Below, one piece after another: positions 38,988-45,702 of a stretch of DNA of 64,000 nt. The notes under the pieces are model-generated. The model searched no databases and was not told the DNA's origin. It worked only from the letters and a program-made list of their open reading frames with translations. The translations under genes were made by a program, and so were the position numbers. Source of the stretch: Pseudomonas frederiksbergensis (GTDB lineage: Bacteria; Pseudomonadota; Gammaproteobacteria; Pseudomonadales; Pseudomonadaceae); NCBI RefSeq assembly GCF_900105495.1, contig NZ_FNTF01000002.1, forward strand, positions 781,501 to 845,500. Reading direction: 5' to 3'. Position 1 is the stretch's first letter. Every line of letters starts with the position of its first letter.

Positions 38988-39980
38988 ATGACACGCAATC
39001 AATTCCCCGCTTCGCCAACCAAACGACCTCGCGCCTGGAGCGCAGTGGCCGCCCTGCTGCTCAGCCTGATGCTGGCGCCGACCGCCACTTTCGCTGACGC
39101 ACAAGCGCCCGCCGCTCCGGCCGCCACCGCTGCTACAGCTCCAGCTCCAGCTCCAGCTCCAGCTCCAGCTCCAGCCGCTCAGGTTACGCCGGCTGCGACC
39201 GATCCGGCCCAAGCCGTAGACGCTACCGGCGAAGACGTTCCGCAAGTCCTCGAGGCCGACAACTCCCTGGGCATGGCCCATGACCTGTCGCCGTGGGGCA
39301 TGTACCAGAACGCCGATATCATCGTGAAAATCGTGATGATCGGCCTGGCCATCGCCTCGATCATCACCTGGACCATCTGGATCGCCAAGGGTTTCGAGCT
39401 GATGGGCGCCAAACGTCGCCTGCGCACCGAAATCGTCCACCTGAAAAAAGCCACCACGCTCAGAGAAGCCAGCGCTTCAGCCACCAAGCAAGGCACCCTC
39501 GCCAATTTGCTGGTGCATGACGCCCTGGAAGAGATGCGTTTGTCGGTCAACAGTCGCGAGAAAGAAGGCATCAAGGAACGCGTTGCCTTCCGTCTCGAGC
39601 GCCTGGTTGCAGCCTGCGGTCGCAACATGAGCAGCGGCACCGGCGTACTCGCCACCATCGGTTCCACCGCGCCGTTCGTCGGCCTGTTCGGGACCGTGTG
39701 GGGCATCATGAACAGCTTCATCGGCATCGCCAAAACCCAGACCACCAACCTCGCCGTCGTGGCTCCCGGCATCGCCGAAGCCCTGCTGGCAACCGCGTTG
39801 GGTCTGGTGGCAGCGATTCCTGCCGTGGTGATCTACAACGTCTTTGCCCGCTCGATTGCCGGTTACAAGGCACAAGTCTCCGATGCCTCGGCTGAAGTCC
39901 TGCTGCTGGTTAGCCGTGACCTCGATCACCTGCCGACCACCGAGCGCTCCGTGCAACCCCACATGGTCAAAGTAGGGTAA
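38988..39980 (+). CDS. exbB: TonB-system proton channel protein ExbB
   Basis: A 330-aa MotA/TolQ/ExbB proton-channel protein. A signal peptide (SAVAALLLSLMLAPTATFA) is followed by a periplasmic Ala/Pro/Thr-rich linker with an Ala-Pro run near residues 45-60. Then come three membrane segments: near 115-140 (IVKIVMIGLAIASIITWTIWI), near 225-250 (GVLATIGSTAPFVGLFGTVWGIMNSF) and near 265-290 (LLATALGLVAAIPAVVIYNVF). The long N-terminal extension is the form seen in Pseudomonas and some other genera, not in E. coli ExbB. exbD starts 6 nt downstream. The upstream AT-rich stretch (GTTAACAAGAATTACTTG) could hold a Fur site, but the match is weak. Confidence 0.94.
   Translation: MTRNQFPASPTKRPRAWSAVAALLLSLMLAPTATFADAQAPAAPAATAATAPAPAPAPAPAPAAQVTPAATDPAQAVDATGEDVPQVLEADNSLGMAHDLSPWGMYQNADIIVKIVMIGLAIASIITWTIWIAKGFELMGAKRRLRTEIVHLKKATTLREASASATKQGTLANLLVHDALEEMRLSVNSREKEGIKERVAFRLERLVAACGRNMSSGTGVLATIGSTAPFVGLFGTVWGIMNSFIGIAKTQTTNLAVVAPGIAEALLATALGLVAAIPAVVIYNVFARSIAGYKAQVSDASAEVLLLVSRDLDHLPTTERSVQPHMVKVG
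39135..39173 (+). repeat. Hexanucleotide tandem repeat (GCTCCA)n inside exbB
   Basis: About six in-frame copies of GCTCCA encode the Ala-Pro run of the ExbB periplasmic linker. The unit is 6 bp, so copy-number change alters length by two residues without a frameshift. Confidence 0.9.
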
Positions 39981-39986
39981 TCAGCC

Positions 39987-40415
39987 ATGGGCTTGCATTT
40001 GAAAGAAGGCGCAGACGACGATCTGGCCGAGAACCACGAAATCAACGTCACACCGTTCATCGACGTGATGCTGGTGCTGTTGATCATCTTCATGGTGGCG
40101 GCCCCGCTCGCCACCGTGGACATCAAGGTCGACCTGCCTGCTTCCAGCGCCAAACCGGCGCCACGACCAGAGAAACCCGTGTTCCTCAGCGTCAAGGCTG
40201 ACCAGCGCCTGTTCCTCGGCGAAGACGAAGTGAAGGCCGAAGCACTCGGCGCCACCCTCGACGCCAGGACCCAAGGCAAGAAAGACACGACGATCTTCTT
40301 CCAGGCTGACAAAGGCGTGGATTACGGCGACTTGATGAGCGTGATGGACAACCTGCGCGCTGCCGGTTACCTGAAGGTGGGTCTGGTCGGACTCGAGACG
40401 GCAGTCAAGAAATGA
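39987..40415 (+). CDS. exbD: TonB-system protein ExbD
   Basis: A 142-aa ExbD with one membrane segment (INVTPFIDVMLVLLIIFMVAAPLA). It carries the essential Asp at residue 26 that takes part in proton transfer. The periplasmic C-terminal domain (PVFLSVKADQRLFLGEDEV...DYGDLMSVMDNLRAAGYLKVGLVG) is complete. It starts 6 nt after exbB and overlaps tonB by 4 nt (ATGA). Confidence 0.96.
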   Translation: MGLHLKEGADDDLAENHEINVTPFIDVMLVLLIIFMVAAPLATVDIKVDLPASSAKPAPRPEKPVFLSVKADQRLFLGEDEVKAEALGATLDARTQGKKDTTIFFQADKGVDYGDLMSVMDNLRAAGYLKVGLVGLETAVKK

Positions 40416-41161
40416 TCACGACGCGCCAAAAGTTGACGCGTTACAGCACGAGCCTGGCCGTGGTGCTGGGCGTCCATGCGCTGGCCGTTGCGCTGGCGCT
40501 GAACTGGACCTCGCGCCCACCGATCGAGCTGCCGCCGCAGGCGATGATGGTCGAGTTGGCGCCGGTTCCGGCCCCGCCACCGCCGGCACCGCCGAAGGTG
40601 ATAACGCCGCCACAGCCACCCGCCCCGGTGGAAGAACTGCCGATACCGAAGCTGGCTGAAGTGCCAAAGGCGGAGATCGCGGTGCCGAAACCGGTCAAAC
40701 CCAAGCCAAAGCCTCAACCGCCCAAGCCTGTGGAGAAAAAGCCGGAGCCGCCTAAAGAGAAGCCGTCCGAGGAAAAACCGAGCGACGCGCAACCGACTCG
40801 GGCGCCAACGGAGAAATCCGCTCAGCCGGCACCGGGCCCATCACCGGCGCAGCAAGCGGCCAAGGCCAGCTGGCAAGGCACCCTGCTCGCTCACTTGGCC
40901 AAGTACAAGAAGTACCCGGCCAGTGCGCAGGCGCGGGGCAAGGAAGGCATGAACCGTCTGCGCTTCGTGGTGGATGGGGAAGGTAACGTGTTGTCGTTCG
41001 AACTGGTGGGCGGCTCTGGTACTGCCGATCTGGACCGGGCCACCCTGGAAATGATCCGCCGCGCCCAGCCACTGCCCAAGCCCCCGGCGGACATGTTGAC
41101 CAACGGCGCCATCGAAATCGTTGCACCGTTTGTTTACTCGCTGGAAAAACGCCGGCGTTAA
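40412..41161 (+). CDS. tonB: Energy transducer TonB
   Basis: A 249-aa TonB. The N-terminal membrane anchor contains His22 (SLAVVLGVHALAVALALNW). A Pro/Lys-rich spacer spans residues about 55-135 (repeats of PKPKPQPPKP, PEPPKEKP), and the C-terminal TonB domain (YPASAQARGKEGMNRLRFVVDGEGNVLSFELVGGSG) is complete. It couples the proton gradient to TonB-dependent outer-membrane receptors. Last gene of exbB-exbD-tonB, overlapping exbD by 4 nt. The IS110 element begins 24 nt after its stop. Confidence 0.95.
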   Translation: MITTRQKLTRYSTSLAVVLGVHALAVALALNWTSRPPIELPPQAMMVELAPVPAPPPPAPPKVITPPQPPAPVEELPIPKLAEVPKAEIAVPKPVKPKPKPQPPKPVEKKPEPPKEKPSEEKPSDAQPTRAPTEKSAQPAPGPSPAQQAAKASWQGTLLAHLAKYKKYPASAQARGKEGMNRLRFVVDGEGNVLSFELVGGSGTADLDRATLEMIRRAQPLPKPPADMLTNGAIEIVAPFVYSLEKRRR

Positions 41162-41193
41162 ACCACCGCCGAACCATTGTGGGAGATTCTATG

Positions 41194-41213
41194 GTTGAGG
41201 GAAAGCCCTCAAC
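41194..41213 (-). other. Hairpin at the IS110 right end
   Basis: GTTGAGGG AAAG CCCTCAAC, a perfect 8-bp stem with a 4-nt loop. It spans the transposase stop codon and lies 8 nt from the element boundary. It may mark the end in the DNA or stop the transposase transcript, although it has no T-run. Confidence 0.7.
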
Positions 41214-42156
41214 TGGCTTTTGGCTGATATTCGCTTTGCCCTTTCAGCAAGGCGAATACCACCCGAGCAAGCTTGCGAGCCAGCATCACCAGCGCCTGAG
41301 TGGTGCTGAAACCCCGCGTTCTTTGTTCTTCGTAATACCCTTTCCAGGCTTTCGTACGGCTAGCCGACATCGCTGCATTGTGCAGAAGTCGGCGGGCCTC
41401 GGGGTCGCCGCGCTTGGTCAAACTGCGGCGAGCGTCCTTCTGTCCTGATTTCGCCACCCGTAAATCCATGCCCAGGAAGGCGATAAAGGCATCCGCGTTT
41501 CTAAAATCTCCTCGCTGAAATGCAGTTATCAAGCGGGCCCCAGTCAAAAATCCAATACCCTCAACTTTCAGGCAGCGCTTCAATTGACCGAGCAAACCGG
41601 CTTCTTTGAGCTGATCGTTGATCGTCTTTTCGATCAGCGTCTCAAGCTGCTGCATGGACTTCACTTGCTCGGCAAAAGCCGCCTTAAGCAGCGGCTCATT
41701 CGACCAGCTCTGCACCAGGCCGACCCTGGCCTGGACCAAGGCTGCGCGGCGGCGGAAAAGGCTCAGGAGCTGGCGGTACAGCGGTGAGGGCGGGGTCCAA
41801 GGACGCAACTCCTCGGCTTCGTTCTTCAGGTAACGAGCCAGTAGCTTGGCATCCAGTGCGTCGGTTTTGGCGCGGATCTTCACGCCTTCGCGATAATGTT
41901 TGAGCTCATAGCCTCCCACCATGTAAATCGTGCAACCGGCCTCATAGGCCAGATCAGCGAAGTCCAGGTGGTAAATGTTGGTCGCCTCAATGGCAATAGC
42001 CACCGTCCCCGACAACGCCTTCAGCCACTGTTTGATGGATGTTTTGGTGTTGGGAATCTCTTCAAGCAAATCCCCATCAGACTGATAAATCACCAGTTCA
42101 TTCTTGGCGACATCCACACCTACGATCGGCTTTGTGACAGAAACCGGCATTGCCAT
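41209..42156 (-). CDS. IS110-family transposase (DEDD recombinase)
   Basis: A 315-aa transposase. The RuvC-like DEDD domain shows D15 (PIVGVDVAK), E57 (VAIAIEATN), D99 and D102 (KTDALDAKLLARY). A coiled-coil segment follows (about 115-185). The C-terminal transposase_20 domain shows VEGIGFLTGARLI...FIAFLGMDLRVAKSGQKDARRSLTKRGDPEARRLLHNAAMSASR. The conserved catalytic serine is in the AMSAS segment (264 or 266). The reading frame is intact. The ATG at 42156 follows CCCGGAGGAAATCCA. A long noncoding leader before the gene is typical of the IS110 group, whereas IS1111-type elements have it after the gene. Confidence 0.95.
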   Translation of the reverse strand: MAMPVSVTKPIVGVDVAKNELVIYQSDGDLLEEIPNTKTSIKQWLKALSGTVAIAIEATNIYHLDFADLAYEAGCTIYMVGGYELKHYREGVKIRAKTDALDAKLLARYLKNEAEELRPWTPPSPLYRQLLSLFRRRAALVQARVGLVQSWSNEPLLKAAFAEQVKSMQQLETLIEKTINDQLKEAGLLGQLKRCLKVEGIGFLTGARLITAFQRGDFRNADAFIAFLGMDLRVAKSGQKDARRSLTKRGDPEARRLLHNAAMSASRTKAWKGYYEEQRTRGFSTTQALVMLARKLARVVFALLKGQSEYQPKAS

Positions 42157-42185
42157 TGGATTTCCTCCGGGATATGGTTTTAAGC

Positions 42186-42348
42186 ACTTGAAGGGCTCAC
42201 CCAGAGGCGCAGGCTTGTTCCTATCGTCGGTCTAGCCAGATGCATTCTTTATCGGCGCTTGGGTGAAAGGAGGAGGGGCGAAATCTCCCACGGTCTGTAC
42301 TGCGTCAACAGTCAGAATCGAGCCTTGTCCCTCCTCCTCCCTTCAAGT
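42186..42348 (-). ncRNA. Candidate IS110 bridge RNA
   Basis: In transposase sense, ACTTGAAGGG (42348-42339) pairs with CCCTTCAAGT (42195-42186), enclosing two stem-loops. Stem 1 is AGGAGGAGGG (42338-42329) with CCCTCCTCCT (42277-42268). It opens into an internal loop with AGGCTCG (42325-42319) on the 5' side and GTGGGAG (42291-42285) on the 3' side, capped by a small hairpin (CTGACTG/CAGTACAG). Stem 2 is CACCCA/TGGGTG plus GCGC/GCGC (42265-42255 with 42210-42198), with AGAAT (42248-42244) and ACAAG (42218-42214) in its loop. The loops match target and donor as a bridge RNA should. Transcription is inferred, not shown. Confidence 0.72.
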
Positions 42349-42361
42349 CCTACCATACAAG

Positions 42362-42440
42362 CGAGCCTGCTCGCGAAGAGGCCATCACATCCAACATCCA
42401 TGTTGACTGATACACCGCTTTCGCGAGCAGGCTCGCACAG
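42362..42440. repeat. REP doublet interrupted by IS110, with a damaged right arm
   Basis: The left arm is split by the element: TGTGGGAG remains at 41178-41185 and CGAGCCTGCTCGCGAAG continues from 42362. The right arm is GCGAGCAGGCTCGCACAG, which lacks the TCCC normally present between GGCTCGC and ACAG. This is the only REPIN in the window with either change. Confidence 0.85.
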
Positions 42441-42467
42441 AGATCTCCGGCAGCAGGAATATCTGTG

Positions 42468-42493
42468 AAAGGCACCCGAAAGGTGCCTTTTGC
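42468..42493. terminator. Hairpin terminator downstream of the REP
   Basis: AAAGGCACC CGAA AGGTGCCTTTTGC: a 9-bp stem with a short T-run. It was probably the original tonB operon terminator, now more than 1.2 kb from tonB because of the IS110 insertion. Confidence 0.8.
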
Positions 42494-42609
42494 ATATCCG
42501 CCAGCGGCAAACCTGCTTTGCCCTGTGTCACTCAACGCACTCAGTCTGATAACGTGCGTCTATCGATTGCAGCCGGTATGCTTGGCTCGCAACTTCATGG
42601 ACGCTTGCT

Positions 42610-43539
42610 ATGACTCTTACAGAATTACGCTACATCGTTACCCTCGCCCAAGAGCAGCACTTCGGCCACGCCGCCGAGCGTTGCCACGTCAGCCAGCCGA
42701 CCCTGTCGGTGGGCGTGAAAAAGCTTGAAGACGAACTCGGTGTGCTGATTTTCGAGCGCAGCAAGAGTGCCGTGCGCCTGACCCCGGTCGGCGAAGGCAT
42801 TGTCGCCCAGGCGCAGAAAGTGCTGGAACAGGCCCAAGGCATCCGCGAACTGGCCCAGGCCGGCAAGAACCAACTGACCGCGCCGCTGAAAGTCGGCGCC
42901 ATCTACACCGTCGGCCCGTACCTGTTTCCGCACCTGATTCCACAACTGCACCGGGTCGCCCCGCAGATGCCGTTGTACATCGAAGAAAACTTCACCCACG
43001 TGCTGCGCGACAAACTGCGCAACGGCGAGCTCGACGCGATCATCATCGCCCTGCCGTTCAACGAAGCCGACGTGCTGACCCTCCAGCTCTACGACGAACC
43101 GTTCTACGTCCTGATGCCGGCCCAGCACCCGTGGACCCAAAAAGAATCCATCGACGCCGCCCTGCTCAACGACAAGAGCCTGCTGCTGCTCGGCGAAGGC
43201 CACTGTTTCCGCGATCAAGTGCTGGAAGCCTGCCCGACCCTGGCCAAAGGCAATGACGGCGCCAAGCACACCACGGTGGAATCCAGCTCCCTGGAAACCA
43301 TCCGCCACATGGTTGCGTCCGGCCTGGGTATCTCGATCCTGCCGCTGTCGGCGGTGGACAGCCATCACTACGCTCCCGGTGTGATCGAAGTGCGTCCACT
43401 GACGCCGCCGGTGCCGTTCCGCACCGTGGCCATCGCCTGGCGCGCGAGCTTTCCGCGGCCGAAGGCGATTGAAATCCTCGCTGACTCCATTCGCCTGTGC
43501 TCGGTGGCCAAGCCGCAAGCACCGGTGGTTGCGGCCTAA
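42610..43539 (+). CDS. oxyR: Hydrogen-peroxide sensor regulator OxyR
   Basis: A 309-aa LysR-type regulator. The N-terminal HTH is LTELRYIVTLAQEQHFGHAAERCHVSQPTLSVGVKKLE. The redox cysteines are C199 and C208 in GEGHCFRDQVLEACP, the same residue numbers as E. coli OxyR, so disulfide switching by H2O2 is expected. recG starts 9 nt after the stop; the oxyR-recG operon is known in P. aeruginosa. Confidence 0.96.
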   Translation: MTLTELRYIVTLAQEQHFGHAAERCHVSQPTLSVGVKKLEDELGVLIFERSKSAVRLTPVGEGIVAQAQKVLEQAQGIRELAQAGKNQLTAPLKVGAIYTVGPYLFPHLIPQLHRVAPQMPLYIEENFTHVLRDKLRNGELDAIIIALPFNEADVLTLQLYDEPFYVLMPAQHPWTQKESIDAALLNDKSLLLLGEGHCFRDQVLEACPTLAKGNDGAKHTTVESSSLETIRHMVASGLGISILPLSAVDSHHYAPGVIEVRPLTPPVPFRTVAIAWRASFPRPKAIEILADSIRLCSVAKPQAPVVAA

Positions 43540-43548
43540 GTCGCTGCC

Positions 43549-45624
43549 ATGACCGAGTTGTCGCAAGTGTCGGTGACGGCACTCAAGGGTGTCGGCGAAG
43601 CCATGGCCGAGAAGTTGGCCAAGGTCGGCCTGGAGAATCTCCAGGACGTGCTTTTCCACCTGCCGCTGCGCTATCAGGACCGCACTCGCGTGGTTCCGAT
43701 CGGCCATTTGCGTCCCGGGCAAGACGCCGTGATCGAAGGCACCGTCAGCGGCGCCGACGTGGTCATGGGCCGTCGCCGCAGCCTGGTGGTGCGCCTGCAG
43801 GACGGCACTGGCGGGCTCAGCCTGCGTTTCTACCATTTCAGTAACGCCCAGAAAGAAGGCCTCAAACGCGGCACGCGCATTCGCTGCTACGGCGAAGCAC
43901 GGCCCGGTGCGTCGGGGCTGGAAATCTACCACCCGGAATACCGCGCCATCACCGGCGACGAGCCGCCGCCGGTGGACGAAACCCTCACCCCGGTTTACCC
44001 GCTCACCGAAGGCCTGACCCAACAGCGCTTGCGCCAATTGTGCATGCAAACCCTGACGATGCTCGGCCCCACCAGCCTGCCCGACTGGCTGCCGACCGAA
44101 CTGGCGCGGGACTATCAACTGGCGCCGCTGGCCGATGCGATTCGCTACTTGCACCACCCGCCGGCCGATGCCGATGTCGACGAACTCGCCCTCGGTCATC
44201 ACTGGGCGCAGCACCGTCTGGCCTTTGAAGAACTGCTGACACACCAACTGTCCCAGCAGCGCCTGCGCGAGAGCATGCGTTCCCTGCGCGCGCCAGCGAT
44301 GCCGAAAGCCACCAAGCTGCCGGCTCAATATCTGGCCAACCTCGGTTTCACCCCGACCGGCGCTCAGCAACGGGTCGGCAACGAAATCGCCTACGACCTC
44401 AGTCAGCACGAGCCGATGCTGCGGTTGATTCAGGGCGACGTCGGCGCGGGTAAAACCGTGGTCGCTGCTCTCGCCGCGTTGCAGGCGCTGGAAGCCGGAT
44501 ATCAAGTGGCGCTGATGGCGCCCACCGAAATCCTCGCCGAGCAGCACTTCATCACCTTCAAGCGCTGGCTCGAACCGCTGGGCATTGAAGTCGCATGGCT
44601 GGCCGGCAAGCTCAAAGGCAAGAACCGCGTGGCCGCACTGGAGCAGATTGCCAACGGCACACCCATGGTGGTCGGCACCCACGCGCTGTTCCAGGACGAA
44701 GTGCAGTTCAAAAACCTCGCGCTGGCGATCATCGACGAACAGCACCGTTTCGGCGTGCAGCAGCGCCTGGCATTGCGACAGAAAGGCGTCGGCGGGCGGA
44801 TGTGTCCGCACCAACTGATCATGACCGCGACGCCAATTCCCCGGACGCTGGCCATGAGCGCCTACGCCGACCTCGACACCTCGATCCTCGACGAACTGCC
44901 GCCCGGCCGGACGCCGGTGAACACCGTGCTGATCACCGATACCCGGCGCGTCGAAGTCATCGAGCGGGTACGCAGCGCTTGCGCTGAAGGGCGCCAGGCC
45001 TATTGGGTGTGCACGCTGATTGAAGAGTCGGAAGAGCTGACCTGCCAGGCCGCCGAAACCACTTACGAAGACCTCACCGCCGCCCTCGGCGAGCTGAAGG
45101 TCGGGCTGATCCACGGGCGCATGAAGCCTGTCGAAAAAGCCGCCGTCATGGCCGAATTCAAGGCCGGCAACCTGCAACTGCTGGTCGCCACCACGGTGAT
45201 TGAAGTCGGCGTCGACGTGCCCAACGCCAGCCTGATGATCATCGAAAACCCGGAACGCCTCGGGCTTGCGCAATTGCACCAGCTGCGCGGTCGTGTCGGT
45301 CGGGGCAGCGCGGCCAGTCATTGCGTGCTGCTTTACCATCCGCCGCTGTCCCAGATCGGTCGTCAGCGTTTGGGCATCATGCGCGAAACCAACGACGGGT
45401 TTGTCATCGCCGAGAAAGACCTTGAGCTGCGCGGCCCCGGCGAAATGCTCGGTACGCGCCAGACCGGCCTGCTGCAATTCAAGGTCGCTGACCTGATGCG
45501 CGACGCCGATCTGCTGCCCGCCGTGCGCGACGCCGCCCAGGCGTTGCTGGAGCGCTGGCCGGATCACGTCAGCCCGCTGCTCGACCGCTGGCTACGTCAT
45601 GGGCAGCAATACGGCCAAGTGTGA
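43549..45624 (+). CDS. recG: ATP-dependent DNA helicase RecG
   Basis: A 691-aa branch-migration helicase. The N-terminal wedge/OB domain is residues about 1-230. The superfamily 2 motor shows Walker A GDVGAGKTVVAALAAL (about 302), the DEQH box IIDEQHRFGVQQR (about 398), motif III MTATPIPRTLAM, and motif VI RLGLAQLHQLRGRVGRG. The C-terminal TRG region follows. Co-transcribed with oxyR. In P. aeruginosa this pairing matters for peroxide resistance. Confidence 0.96.
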   Translation: MTELSQVSVTALKGVGEAMAEKLAKVGLENLQDVLFHLPLRYQDRTRVVPIGHLRPGQDAVIEGTVSGADVVMGRRRSLVVRLQDGTGGLSLRFYHFSNAQKEGLKRGTRIRCYGEARPGASGLEIYHPEYRAITGDEPPPVDETLTPVYPLTEGLTQQRLRQLCMQTLTMLGPTSLPDWLPTELARDYQLAPLADAIRYLHHPPADADVDELALGHHWAQHRLAFEELLTHQLSQQRLRESMRSLRAPAMPKATKLPAQYLANLGFTPTGAQQRVGNEIAYDLSQHEPMLRLIQGDVGAGKTVVAALAALQALEAGYQVALMAPTEILAEQHFITFKRWLEPLGIEVAWLAGKLKGKNRVAALEQIANGTPMVVGTHALFQDEVQFKNLALAIIDEQHRFGVQQRLALRQKGVGGRMCPHQLIMTATPIPRTLAMSAYADLDTSILDELPPGRTPVNTVLITDTRRVEVIERVRSACAEGRQAYWVCTLIEESEELTCQAAETTYEDLTAALGELKVGLIHGRMKPVEKAAVMAEFKAGNLQLLVATTVIEVGVDVPNASLMIIENPERLGLAQLHQLRGRVGRGSAASHCVLLYHPPLSQIGRQRLGIMRETNDGFVIAEKDLELRGPGEMLGTRQTGLLQFKVADLMRDADLLPAVRDAAQALLERWPDHVSPLLDRWLRHGQQYGQV

Positions 45625-45702
45625 GCACCGTCGCAGTTTCTGAACCACCGTTCTGAGCAAGCTGGTTATACTCCTGCCATTGTTTTACAACGGATACAGA
45701 CC

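Larger units (their letters stand above)
41186..42361 (-). mobile_element. IS110-family insertion sequence inserted in a REP
   Basis: About 1176 bp including one 2-nt core. The left boundary is after TGTGGGAG (41178-41185). The right boundary is before CGAGCCTGCTCGCGAAGAGG (42362 on). Joining the flanks with a single AG gives a standard REP arm (TGTGGGAGCGAGCCTGCTCG), so the element sits inside a REP. AG (CT in transposase sense) is present at both junctions, 41184-41185 and 42360-42361. There are no terminal inverted repeats, as expected for IS110. Contents in transposase sense: noncoding leader 42361-42157, transposase 42156-41209, and an 8-bp hairpin at 41213-41194. Confidence 0.92.

Noticed and set aside
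41161..42360. Terminal inverted repeats for the IS110 element
   Set aside because: The two ends (ATTCTATGG and CCATACA) share only a short partial inversion. IS110 elements lack classical terminal repeats, so the boundaries rest on the REP flanks and the AG core.
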